Shown here: one piece after another, positions 53,767 to 61,794 of the stretch
Layout: each line of letters starts with the position of its first letter
How positions within the stretch are numbered: position 1 is the stretch's first letter
From: Nematostella vectensis
Taxonomy: Eukaryota; Cnidaria; Anthozoa; Actiniaria; Edwardsiidae
Length of the DNA: 64,000 nucleotides
Assembly (NCBI RefSeq): GCF_932526225.1
Contig: NC_064038.1
Coordinates: forward strand, 17,783,075 to 17,847,074
Reading direction: 5' to 3'
Notes under the pieces: generated by a model
Told to the model about the DNA's origin: nothing
The model's input: only the letters and a program-made list of their open reading frames with translations
Databases searched by the model: none
Translations under genes and position numbers: made by a program

Positions 53767-53863
53767 CTCTGACTCAATTTTTAGGGTGTCTCTTGCTCTT
53801 TTTTCACCAAATCCTTTTCCTCATCGCTTAAAAACAAGTCCCAGATGCTCGTCGCCAATTGTT

Positions 53864-54638
53864 ATATCCTGAAGATACAATTCTGAGCGCTACTCTAAAC
53901 ACAACACTGAGCTTTTACTTCTCTGAGCAAGCACGCTCCATGGTAACATCAGTCAATGAACAATACATAACAACAATCAGATACGCTTATTCGAAAAACT
54001 TGTTGCTTTTAGCAGTAAGTGAACAATTCGACTAAAAAACTGCACATCTGCGCTTCGTGTTCTACAAACCAAGTCGCTAGCATGCGTGGGTCATCCAGAC
54101 CAAAGATCGTACTAAAATACTTGTCGTCGCCGATTTTCAAGAAATTCCGTCTTTTTATTATGCTCGAAAGTTTTTCGAGCGAATTCATGAAATGTGAGCT
54201 TCAAAACATTGAGCAAAGCACAATGGGATTGGGAGTAACACCTAGTTCTTACTTCGTTATGTCCAGCAAACATCAAATTTCTTCAAGTTCATATGCAAAT
54301 TTTCGTCATTCGCCTCGCCGCTCAAGTTTCACTCGAGCTTCTACAAGTATAGAACTCAAACCAAAGAAGGATTTTCGCTTTTATAGGTTCATTTGAAGCA
54401 TATCACAGACCTTTCAACTTCACCACTCTGTGAAATAAACCCAATAAACAATCGAAACCCGCATCTTCCCGCTAGGAAGCTCAGAGGACAAGCCTTCCGA
54501 GCGTAGGTCGCTTTTCAGTTTGCGTGGTTCAAAGCCAAATCGTAATCCAGCCAAAACACCACAAACTGACGAAGCGAATTGCACAACCGTAATTCTATGT
54601 TTTGTTGCTTTGATCTGTCCGTTTGTTTACGATGTACA
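53864..54638. other. Gypsy B 5' LTR region and flank, not resolved
   Basis: By position this should include the 5' LTR of gypsy B (LTR end tataaca at about 53857-53863). I could not find its far edge because the second LTR is missing. Element 2 begins at its right edge. Confidence 0.4.
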
Positions 54639-54941
54639 GGGGGGGACTGGGTGGTTTGAGACAAACATTCGGCGAAGTTAATGTAGGCCAAATCGATTTC
54701 ACGTACATAAACAATCGGCAAAAGCTAATGTAGGCCAAACCGATTTCACGTACGTAAACAATCGGCAAAAGTTAATGTAGGCAAAATAGGTTTCGCGAAC
54801 ACGAATAATCGATTAGGGGCGGGTGTTTCGCGAACACGAATAACCAATCGGCTGCGGTGTTTCGCGTTCATGAATAATTAATTAGGCGTTGGGTTTTCAA
54901 TTAGACATTCGTATGTCCTTAGTATACCGGGCGTTCGAAGG

Positions 54942-55232
54942 ATGGGGCGCGGAAAAGATTACTGCGGGTGGCTAAGGATCGGCCGCGCAAACACGTGCGG
55001 CCGGAGGTGCTTGGACACCTACTGCAAGGTGCACCTCCAAAGGCTCCGTAAGGGCAGCCCCCTCCCCGTGCCGTGCAGGGGCTGCGGCATAGGGACTCAG
55101 TCGGAGACGCGGCTGTGTTGCCCCTGCGGAGCGAATCGTGAGGGGCAGAGGATGCGCGGCGTCGAGAGGCGCGCTCGGAAGTTGTTCGCACCCGTCTTAT
55201 CTGACATCGCAGCCCGCGGTGTGGTCAATTAG
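54942..55232 (+). CDS. Cys-rich zinc-binding protein, element 2
   Basis: 96 codons, MGRGKDYCGWLRIGRANTCG start. Cysteines occur as YCGW...CGRRC...YCKVH...PCRGCG...LCCPCGANR, suggesting two zinc-binding modules, followed by an Arg-rich helix (GQRMRGVERRARKLF). I recall the family as common beside these capsid-bearing elements in cnidarians. It is possibly a transcription or replication factor, as it is the first gene inside the terminus and points the same way as the replication gene 69 bp downstream. The function is not established. Confidence 0.7.
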   Translation: MGRGKDYCGWLRIGRANTCGRRCLDTYCKVHLQRLRKGSPLPVPCRGCGIGTQSETRLCCPCGANREGQRMRGVERRARKLFAPVLSDIAARGVVN

Positions 55233-55300
55233 AGATTGGGTGGCGCGGGGTATGCCCAACTCTCAGTTAGAGACTGGGGTGGCTCGTGGTGTGCCCGAAC

Positions 55301-58300
55301 ATGGACGCCTACATAGAGGAGATTCTCGATAGCATGCGCGGCAAAGAGGCGCCCGCCGTACTGGCAGGGCTGGTAAAAAACATCCTGGACGAGGGCATCC
55401 CCGACGATGTCAAACACAGGCTGCTTAAGCCGCTCGTACCGGAGAGGGTGTGGATGGAGGAGGTCCGGCGCGAGTTCGGCCCTCTGCTGCCGCCCCGGCA
55501 GCAGAAGGGTCCGGAGAGCTTAGACCCCGAGACGTACTACTCTCTCTTCGTCGGCGGCGCCCATCTTCGGTTCCCAAGTGTGGATGCCACTCTACGGGGC
55601 CGGGACATAAGCGCCGGTGTTTACCAGGAGATGCGAGATCTTGGTGGGGCAGGTGTGATTGCTCTAAAGCCGGTTGTGCGGGGGCCTGATATTAATGACG
55701 ACGGCTCGGTGTGGTGGGTCTCGCACGAGCGAGAGTCTCTGCGGGCGAACGCAGTGCTTCCGCTGGTGCTCGAGATGGTAGACCCCGACCGGCGTTACAG
55801 ACTCTTCACGGTCGTTGGTAAGGCCCCCGCAGAGCCATTGGCGCCAATCACAGAGGAGGAAGGGCGCTCGGAGCACAAGATCGGTGGGTTGTTAGTCAAA
55901 AGGGGGGGCCAAATCGCAGTCGGTGCCCTGGAAGGTATCGATGCGGGTATTTGGGAGAAGGGGCGAGAGTACCTCGTCTACGTGAGATACGAGCTGCGCC
56001 CTTTACCTGAGCAAAATGGTGAGCCTGGGCCAATGTTTGTGCGAGAGGGGGGTGACGTCTTCGCCAACTGTGTTGTGAGCTATGTTGCCGACTTCTTGAG
56101 GAATCGCGGCACCTCGCGCTCCCTTGGTCTAACCAAGACACGAGGCAAGATCCTCGAGCGATTTGACAAGAAGCTGGCCACCACGGGGTGCACCAAAGAA
56201 GACCTCTTTGAGATGGAAGGGAAGCTCAGGATAAAGCTGGTAGCCGTGGACGCCCTGGGCAATGTCCTGTGGGACTCGGGGAAGTACGAGAGGGGGTGCA
56301 CACAAATCCGCATCCCTTGCCACAATAACCACGCCTGGGCGGAGCTTCCGACTGAACCACCTGCGATCGCGAGCGTCCACGGCCTAGACTTTGAGGCTGA
56401 GAGGGAGCTCCGGTCGCTATGTCAGGGAGAGGCGGCGCCTCGCGCTACCAGTGCCGCCGCAAAAACTCACGAGGCGAAGGTGCGGGAGGTGCTCATCCGC
56501 TTCATAAACAGGGCGATTCCCAAAAGCACGAGGGTCTGGCTGTGTGGGCGTGTAATAGTCACGCACGAAGGCAAACTGTACCGGTCGGGACAAGACGGAT
56601 GGGCTATCGACAGGGCGTTTACAGACGAGACTGGACATGATCCTCAATGGCTCCCTGATGATCACCCAGCCTACCAAGAGTACGTCGAAGCTACGCACTC
56701 GATGGGCGGCGCAATAGGGTATCGCTTCAAGAAGTGGACCCAAAGAGAAAACATCAGGCCGACGCCTCCTAAATACAGGGACGTCTGGCGGGCGGCGCAG
56801 GTTGAGTCCAAGGTGTGGAACAGCAGGGAAAACTTAGGGGCGTGGCCTCATGAGCACATCGACATGCGTGCGGCGTACCTAGGATGCGAGGACAGTGTCT
56901 TCGGCGGCGCCTCGGACGCCATTGATCTGGTACGAAAATACGGCTTCCCTACGAACGTGTATCGTATCGCGGATGTTGCGGGACGGCCATTGAGCGAGGT
57001 TCTTCAACTGACCGGGGCCATTCAGTTGACCGAGTGGGGGTTCTCTGAGGCCTGCCACCCCTACACTTCCGGGAGGGTAGGGCAGCACTTGGAACAAAAC
57101 GAGGGCTGGATCACCACGCCGGAGCTCAAGGACCTGCTAGACTCGGGTGACCTCGCCATGGCCGCGGCGAGGGAGGTGTTGTATACCGTCGGAAAAAAGG
57201 ACTCCATCAAGTTCCCCCACTCCGGCCCCGGCGGCGAAGACTCGCAGGGTCGAGATCTCGCTGTGCGTTTCGTAGGCAAGTGCGCTCGCCATGGCGACGA
57301 GTCCTCGATCGTAGTCCGCGACCGTGAAGAGGCCGCGTATCTGACAAACCTCCTTGCGGGCACCGACCACTTACTCAACTTCGAGCATGCCGACGAGGTT
57401 CATCTGATCCAATACAAAGACGGACTCCGGCGCTCACAATGGTACCACATCAGGGCCTTCGTCTTGGCGTACACAAACATAGCGTTGCGACGCATGTTGA
57501 GGCGGTTCCCTCGCGAAGACGTCCTCCGTGTGTGCACAGATGCCATATACGCAAAGGCGGTGCCCAGTGGTGTGAAGCTCGTGGAGCGAAATCCGAGGTA
57601 TGGAGAGTGGCGCCACAAGAGGCCTGGGTACGAGTGGCGGCCCGAGGCGGCTTGGGGTCCGAAGAGGTCGGGGTGCTTGGCTAGGGGGCCGAGCACTGCG
57701 CCGAGTCTGCCGTGCGATCTAGTGGCCGCGGCCTCTGCAAGGATGTATCTAGCCGGCCAGGGAGGATCGGGGAAGACCGAGTGGGCGGTGAGCATGTTCC
57801 GCGGCCGCAACGCTGTGGTGCTCACCCCCGAGAACGACCTTGCCCACGACCATCGCAACAACCCGCGCCTCGCGGTGAAGGCTCAAACCTACCACCACTA
57901 CCTCTGCATACCAGCGGAGAAGCCGATAGAGGAGTGGAGACCTTCCGAGCTGGGGCACAAACTCGACCGTCTCGCAGAAGTGATCATCATTGACGAGTGC
58001 TGTAAGGTGCAGACTAAAGTGCTACGCGCCATCCTAGGGTATCTCGCCACGCGGCCGTGTCAGGTAGTGTGTTGTGGCGACTATGGACAGGTCCCGCCCT
58101 GGGGAGACAAAGAGGGGCCTCACGATATGCTCAAGGAGTGGGCACAAGGGAACATCCGCTGGTTCGAGTCCGACTACCGTTGCCTGTGTGAAGACTGCGG
58201 AAATCCGTACAGTACATGCGACTGCGGCTCTGCCGCCCCCTCCTCCAGGCTCCACGACATAAAGGGCCGGATTTGGTGTCAGCCAGACTCCCAACAGCTT

Positions 58301-58870
58301 GAGGTGTTTCGAGAGGAGTGGGGTGGGGTGGCGTTCGACGCGGCGATCGAGCGGGCCCACCCAAGCGATATGTGGGTGTGCTCGACCAACAAGATGGGGG
58401 CCCTTGTCCAGCAGCGATTGGTCGAGCACCACAGGAAAAACTACCCCCGACTGCCAGCAACCATCCGCTTTGACCCCGATCCTAGCGTCGCGCATCGTTA
58501 TCGCAAACAAGGACGGCCGGTGCCCGTGCCAGGCAAAAGGGGCGAGAAGGTCGACGCGTACAAAGGCACGGTAGTCGAGGTCCCTCTCGGCGTGGTCCTC
58601 AACGGGCTTCCCCTCGAGTGGAAATACGCGGGTTGGGGGACAGTCCACCGGGTGCAGGGCAAGACCATCCAGAACCCAAGACGTCTGTTTATCATAGACC
58701 ACAGCTTAGAGGGCTGGATCACGAATGCTGTGTACACCGGCATCTCCCGCGTGCGGCTCGCCGAACAGATAGTCCGCGTGATCCCCCCCGATGACACCCC
58801 AGGTGCCTTGGTTCCCACAGGACTGCAGGCTACGCCCAGTGAAAAGCTCATTATAGCGCGAATCAAGTGA
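55301..58870 (+). CDS. Polymerase-like/SF1 helicase fusion protein, element 2
   Basis: 1,189 codons from MDAYIEEILDSM; an ATG five codons upstream is less conserved. Predicted replication protein. Residues 1-90: helical N-terminus. About 250-345: Cys (NCVVSYV, C257) and His (HNNHAW, H341) in an OTU/papain-like spacing, tentative. About 519-750: divergent family B polymerase-like region, with motif-A-like HIDMRAAYLG (D521) and motif-C-like VCTDAIY (D747). From 818: SF1 helicase of RecD/Pif1 style, with Walker A GQGGSGKT, Walker B IIIDECC (D898, E899), motif III GDYGQVPP, a Cys-rich insert CLCEDCGNPYSTCDCG, HRVQGKT (1119) and YTGISRVR (1147). The stop TGA (58868-58870) falls where element 1 continues into an HNH domain, so this copy is C-terminally truncated. 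The helicase call is strong; the polymerase call is an inference. Confidence 0.8.
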   Translation: MDAYIEEILDSMRGKEAPAVLAGLVKNILDEGIPDDVKHRLLKPLVPERVWMEEVRREFGPLLPPRQQKGPESLDPETYYSLFVGGAHLRFPSVDATLRGRDISAGVYQEMRDLGGAGVIALKPVVRGPDINDDGSVWWVSHERESLRANAVLPLVLEMVDPDRRYRLFTVVGKAPAEPLAPITEEEGRSEHKIGGLLVKRGGQIAVGALEGIDAGIWEKGREYLVYVRYELRPLPEQNGEPGPMFVREGGDVFANCVVSYVADFLRNRGTSRSLGLTKTRGKILERFDKKLATTGCTKEDLFEMEGKLRIKLVAVDALGNVLWDSGKYERGCTQIRIPCHNNHAWAELPTEPPAIASVHGLDFEAERELRSLCQGEAAPRATSAAAKTHEAKVREVLIRFINRAIPKSTRVWLCGRVIVTHEGKLYRSGQDGWAIDRAFTDETGHDPQWLPDDHPAYQEYVEATHSMGGAIGYRFKKWTQRENIRPTPPKYRDVWRAAQVESKVWNSRENLGAWPHEHIDMRAAYLGCEDSVFGGASDAIDLVRKYGFPTNVYRIADVAGRPLSEVLQLTGAIQLTEWGFSEACHPYTSGRVGQHLEQNEGWITTPELKDLLDSGDLAMAAAREVLYTVGKKDSIKFPHSGPGGEDSQGRDLAVRFVGKCARHGDESSIVVRDREEAAYLTNLLAGTDHLLNFEHADEVHLIQYKDGLRRSQWYHIRAFVLAYTNIALRRMLRRFPREDVLRVCTDAIYAKAVPSGVKLVERNPRYGEWRHKRPGYEWRPEAAWGPKRSGCLARGPSTAPSLPCDLVAAASARMYLAGQGGSGKTEWAVSMFRGRNAVVLTPENDLAHDHRNNPRLAVKAQTYHHYLCIPAEKPIEEWRPSELGHKLDRLAEVIIIDECCKVQTKVLRAILGYLATRPCQVVCCGDYGQVPPWGDKEGPHDMLKEWAQGNIRWFESDYRCLCEDCGNPYSTCDCGSAAPSSRLHDIKGRIWCQPDSQQLEVFREEWGGVAFDAAIERAHPSDMWVCSTNKMGALVQQRLVEHHRKNYPRLPATIRFDPDPSVAHRYRKQGRPVPVPGKRGEKVDAYKGTVVEVPLGVVLNGLPLEWKYAGWGTVHRVQGKTIQNPRRLFIIDHSLEGWITNAVYTGISRVRLAEQIVRVIPPDDTPGALVPTGLQATPSEKLIIARIK

Positions 58871-59088
58871 TACGCTATAGACGACAGGCAAAAGGGTCGC
58901 ACAAAGTACACTGGATCGCAGCACGTTCTGACGGTAGACCACGGGCCATTACGTGCGTATCGCGACGGGGGAATCAGTCTCCAACAGGCGGATGCCGTCT
59001 GCTCAGCCTTCGGCGTACGTATACGCGCAGCATGGAAAAAGGCCGCCTAGACGCATACGCACGTATACGCGTTTCGGTGGCAGCTGCA
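58871..59088 (+). pseudogene. Remnant after the truncating stop, HNH domain lost
   Basis: In frame after the TGA, about 20 codons still match element 1 (YAIDDRQKGRTKYTGS, then HVLTVDH). After that the sequence diverges to DNA with cgtacgtatacgcg motifs. The Cys-Cys/HNH module of element 1 is absent here. Confidence 0.6.
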
Positions 59089-59517
59089 TCACAGCAAGCG
59101 GCTGGCTGCGTAGCCGATGGCGAGAGCGCCGGCGCCTATGTACGCCAACTCGGCGCTCTCCTGCGTTTTGCTGGGTACGTAGTAGTCGGACAGCTCGGGG
59201 GCCCGCATCGACTCCAGGGAGGTCTGGTTGTAGAGTTTGAGCGCGTAGTCGGTGTCGGTGAAGTTCTGCTTTGCGAGGGACCCTCTCTCGCGACTTTGAG
59301 CTTGCCAATCGAGGATTTTTTGTCGCCGCTGTTGGTAGCGTCCATAGTCTTGTTGGTATTTCTCTAGGGCCTTGTCGTGCCTCTCCTTCTCGGCTAAGGC
59401 GGGGCTCTCATCGTTCGACAGGAACTTTGCGAGGTAGTTGCCACCAACGAATGCAGTCGCGTTCAGGACGGCGCCACCAATCAAAATCGCGACAGAGGCC
59501 ATGTTTATGCGAAGCAC
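59089..59517 (-). CDS. Small membrane protein, 142 aa, element 2
   Basis: Probably starts at the second Met (MASVAILIGG, 59502). The N-terminal hydrophobic segment AILIGGAVLNATAFVGGNYL is followed by a polar helical middle (ERHDKALEKYQQDYGRYQQR; ILDWQAQSRERGSLAKQNFT; DYALKLYNQ) and a C-terminal hydrophobic segment (YIGAGALAIGYAASRLL). I recall a cnidarian family with the same layout. Likely a virion or membrane-associated protein, given its place in the capsid gene block. Function unknown. It is absent from element 1. Confidence 0.7.
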   Translation of the reverse strand: MLRINMASVAILIGGAVLNATAFVGGNYLAKFLSNDESPALAEKERHDKALEKYQQDYGRYQQRRQKILDWQAQSRERGSLAKQNFTDTDYALKLYNQTSLESMRAPELSDYYVPSKTQESAELAYIGAGALAIGYAASRLL

Positions 59518-59587
59518 ACTCCACGTGCTGTATGTATGCGCAGGGCGCGCACGAGTTTAATACACGGCCTACATGTACCACGGTACA

Positions 59588-59836
59588 CTACACGGGCAGG
59601 ATCTTCTGGTCCTCAAGGTAACCCTTCAAAGCGACAGCACCTGCGACGGCGGCAGTCATTTTTGCGTAGTTCATGGCGTTCGCGGAGGGATCTTTGGTGA
59701 AGTCCTCGCGTAAGACCTTGCGCCCAACCCAGCCGATACCGGCGACGAGGCCGGTTATGACTGCGGCGTCGGTGATGGTCTTTGTAATCTTGCTCTGCTG
59801 CGTCGTCGACATCGTGCGGATATGGGTGGAGTGCAC
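59588..59836 (-). CDS. Small two-helix membrane protein, 82 aa, element 2
   Basis: Probable start MSTTQQSK at 59812. Hydrophobic segment TDAAVITGLVAGIGWVG, a conserved polar linker (REDFTKDPSANAMNYAKM), a second hydrophobic segment (TAAVAGAVALKGYL) and the end EDQKILPV. It is 71 bp from the preceding membrane protein and on the same strand. Function unknown. The pattern is familiar from related elements. It is absent from element 1. Confidence 0.68.
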   Translation of the reverse strand: MHSTHIRTMSTTQQSKITKTITDAAVITGLVAGIGWVGRKVLREDFTKDPSANAMNYAKMTAAVAGAVALKGYLEDQKILPV

Positions 59837-59856
59837 TCTCGTGTCTAAATGTCTGC

Positions 59857-60528
59857 TTACTCCATGGATAGCAGCCGAGACCCGAGAGCGCGAAGCGCTG
59901 TCGCCGGAACGCGCTCCTTGGTCTGCTGTGCGGCCGCCAGCGGCGGCCTTGTGGGCGGAGTCCCGCCGTCGGCCACTGTGTGCGGATCGGCAGCTCGCTC
60001 GGCCCCGGGGCCACCAGCTGGTGTGCGCGTGAACGCGGCAGCTAGCTCCCGCCTACGTGGGTAGAGGCCGATCAATGACACTAGAAGACCAACGAGCCCG
60101 ATGATCGAGCTGGCCGACCAGGCAGAGTTGCTCTCCGGGGCAGGTGTGTGTGCCGAAGGCATGCCAGCGCTTGCCGCATCGTCGGCGCGCAAGCGCCGTC
60201 CCGGCTGCGGCTCGCTCGGCCCCAGGGTCACCGGCAGCTGCTGCGCAGCGGCGACACGAAGCGCCTCTTTCTTCGCTCTGTTGATTCGGTTCCACTTTGC
60301 CAAGCGCCTTCCGGCTTCGACTCGTCCGGGGTGAGGTCGGGTCGCGGGCGGTTCGGGGCTCGTGACGCGCGCCGCTGCCGGGAGCGCAGCCACAGGCGTA
60401 CGTGCAGGTTCTCGGCGCTGTTTGCCAGGTTCTTGGGCAAGTTCTTGAGCAAGTTGTTCGTCAGGCTGGGCACTGGTACTTCCTTGGGGTTCCCCCATCT
60501 GCGTCGACGTGCGAACACGCGGTGTCAA
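59857..60528 (-). CDS. Single-pass membrane protein with basic region, 223 aa, element 2
   Basis: Pro/Gln/Ala-rich N-terminus, then a basic motif region VEAGRRLAKWNRINRAKKEA, a variable linker and a hydrophobic segment (ASSIIGLVGLLVSLIGLY) followed by RRRELAAAF and a low-complexity Ala/Pro tail. Likely anchored in a membrane with a nucleic-acid-binding basic patch; this is inferred from composition only. The tail includes GC-rich palindromic insert-like sequence (near 59885-59950). It is absent from element 1. Confidence 0.6.
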   Translation of the reverse strand: MTPRVRTSTQMGEPQGSTSAQPDEQLAQELAQEPGKQRREPARTPVAALPAAARVTSPEPPATRPHPGRVEAGRRLAKWNRINRAKKEALRVAAAQQLPVTLGPSEPQPGRRLRADDAASAGMPSAHTPAPESNSAWSASSIIGLVGLLVSLIGLYPRRRELAAAFTRTPAGGPGAERAADPHTVADGGTPPTRPPLAAAQQTKERVPATALRALGSRLLSME

Positions 60529-60591
60529 CCACTTGGAACCAAGTACTTGGTACCATGTGGTAGGAGAAGTGGCGAGCTTTCAAATGAGCGT

Positions 60592-61176
60592 CTACTCTGG
60601 GATGGAGGGCTCGACACTGTCCGCGGCTGCTACCTCGCGTTGGCTCCGCGCGTCAGCGCTTGCCGTTCCGGTGTCGGCACGACAGTCCACATGACGCGCA
60701 ATGTGTAACGCCCCGACGGCTAAAGCCATCAAATGGCCGCAGCGTAGAGCTAGGTTTCCGCACAAAGCGCGTAGCTCGTTGTTGATGATGTAGTCGGACA
60801 CTAGGTCGTTGTGGAGATCGGCCACGCTGTCTATCGGCAGCGCCATGCCTACCAGCTTGGTCGTAAGCTTCAGAAAGCTGTCTGCCAGGGCGTCTGTAGT
60901 CCGGCTGGCTAGAGCGGTCTCGTATCGCCTCTCGTACTTCCTCACCTCCTCGGCGCTCATGCGTTTGACGTCGCCGTGGGTCAGGGCTTTGCCTACCATC
61001 TCTCCCGACTTCCCCGAGGCTACGAGGATCGCGAGTTTCTCCCTCGCGTCTGCTATCTCGGTTTGCTCACCGGCAGCCGGGACGGCTTGCGTCGGGCAGT
61101 CCAACGTCTCGACGGCCGAGAGGTCGGCAGGCTGCCCCCCCTCGAGAAGACTCTCAAAGCATTCGTCGCTCATCAT
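60592..61176 (-). CDS. Conserved helical protein, element 2
   Basis: 194 codons from MMSDECFESLLEGG. The central acidic/basic helical region (DVKRMSAEEVRKYERRYETA) is followed by ADSFLKLTTKLVGMALPIDS, LHNDLVSDYIINNELRAL and GHLMALAVGALHIARHV, the last possibly membrane-associated. The start overlaps the ATPase stop (ATGATGA arrangement at 61170-61176), unlike element 1, where 111 bp separate the genes. The extreme C-terminus contains a GTASAD segment that is part of a dispersed palindromic repeat. Function unknown; the family is conserved with this capsid type. Confidence 0.72.
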   Translation of the reverse strand: MMSDECFESLLEGGQPADLSAVETLDCPTQAVPAAGEQTEIADAREKLAILVASGKSGEMVGKALTHGDVKRMSAEEVRKYERRYETALASRTTDALADSFLKLTTKLVGMALPIDSVADLHNDLVSDYIINNELRALCGNLALRCGHLMALAVGALHIARHVDCRADTGTASADARSQREVAAADSVEPSIPE

Positions 61177-61775
61177 CGTTCGACTAGGGCGATGGTATAA
61201 GGGCCACGCAAGCAAAACTCTAACTTCGAGAACTTTTTCGTCTTGAGGGCCTTCATGTACTCTTTCATCTTCTCTTCTGAAAGCTCAGCACCGTAGTCAT
61301 GCAGGATAGCTTTCATGTCCGCCTTGCTCGGGGTATAGAAGACCACCAGGGCCGCGATGTTCTCGCGGAACGGCTTCGTGATGCTAGTGAGCTGCTGCGT
61401 GATCACCCACACGCTGATACCCACGTGGCGCGCGCTGAACGCCAAGTTGACGAGCTGGTCAGAGCGCCTCTTTACGTCTTTCGAGGCCGCACAGTCGTCG
61501 AGTATGATTAGCGTATTAGTGCCTTCGAAGAGAGTGGAGACAAACCTCAGCAGTATGTCGATCTGACCCGCCTCAGGTACGATGACAAACAGACGATTGT
61601 CGCCCTCGCCGAAGCCGTCGTATGTTTTGTTGTAGACAAAGGTGGGGCACACGAGTACGATGTAGTCAAACTTGCCCCGGAAAGGGCCGCGCAGTCGGTC
61701 CACTACGAATTGGGTCTTCCCGCATGACGTCGGGCCCACGATGAGAGCGTTAAATGGGACGTTTTTCGGGTCCAT
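61173..61775 (-). CDS. A32-like packaging ATPase, element 2
   Basis: 200 codons. Walker A VGPTSCGKT (residues 14-21), Walker B LIILDD (89-94) and a motif-III-like ITQQL (Q127, Q128) identify an A32/FtsK-HerA-type DNA packaging ATPase. All key residues are present. At about 200 residues it is close to the minimal size of the family in small capsid-encoding elements. It begins 20 bp after the capsid stop codon, so the two are adjacent and co-oriented, the usual arrangement in varidnavirus-like elements. Confidence 0.9.
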   Translation of the reverse strand: MDPKNVPFNALIVGPTSCGKTQFVVDRLRGPFRGKFDYIVLVCPTFVYNKTYDGFGEGDNRLFVIVPEAGQIDILLRFVSTLFEGTNTLIILDDCAASKDVKRRSDQLVNLAFSARHVGISVWVITQQLTSITKPFRENIAALVVFYTPSKADMKAILHDYGAELSEEKMKEYMKALKTKKFSKLEFCLRGPYTIALVER

Positions 61776-61794
61776 ACCGCTCCAGCGTATGTGC

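Larger units (their letters stand above)
46800..53863 (-). mobile_element. Ty3/gypsy remnant B, minus strand, with two nested insertions
   Basis: Reading on the minus strand: end of a 5' LTR (tataaca) and primer-site-like ttggcgacgagcatctggga near 53840-53863; gag N-terminus from 53766; element 3 inserted (49008-53543); gag middle 49007-48620; protease near 48436; first reverse transcriptase codons to about 48030; a MITE-like insertion (46943-48018); then more reverse transcriptase 46941-46800. The rest of pol and the 3' LTR are absent. Confidence 0.75.
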
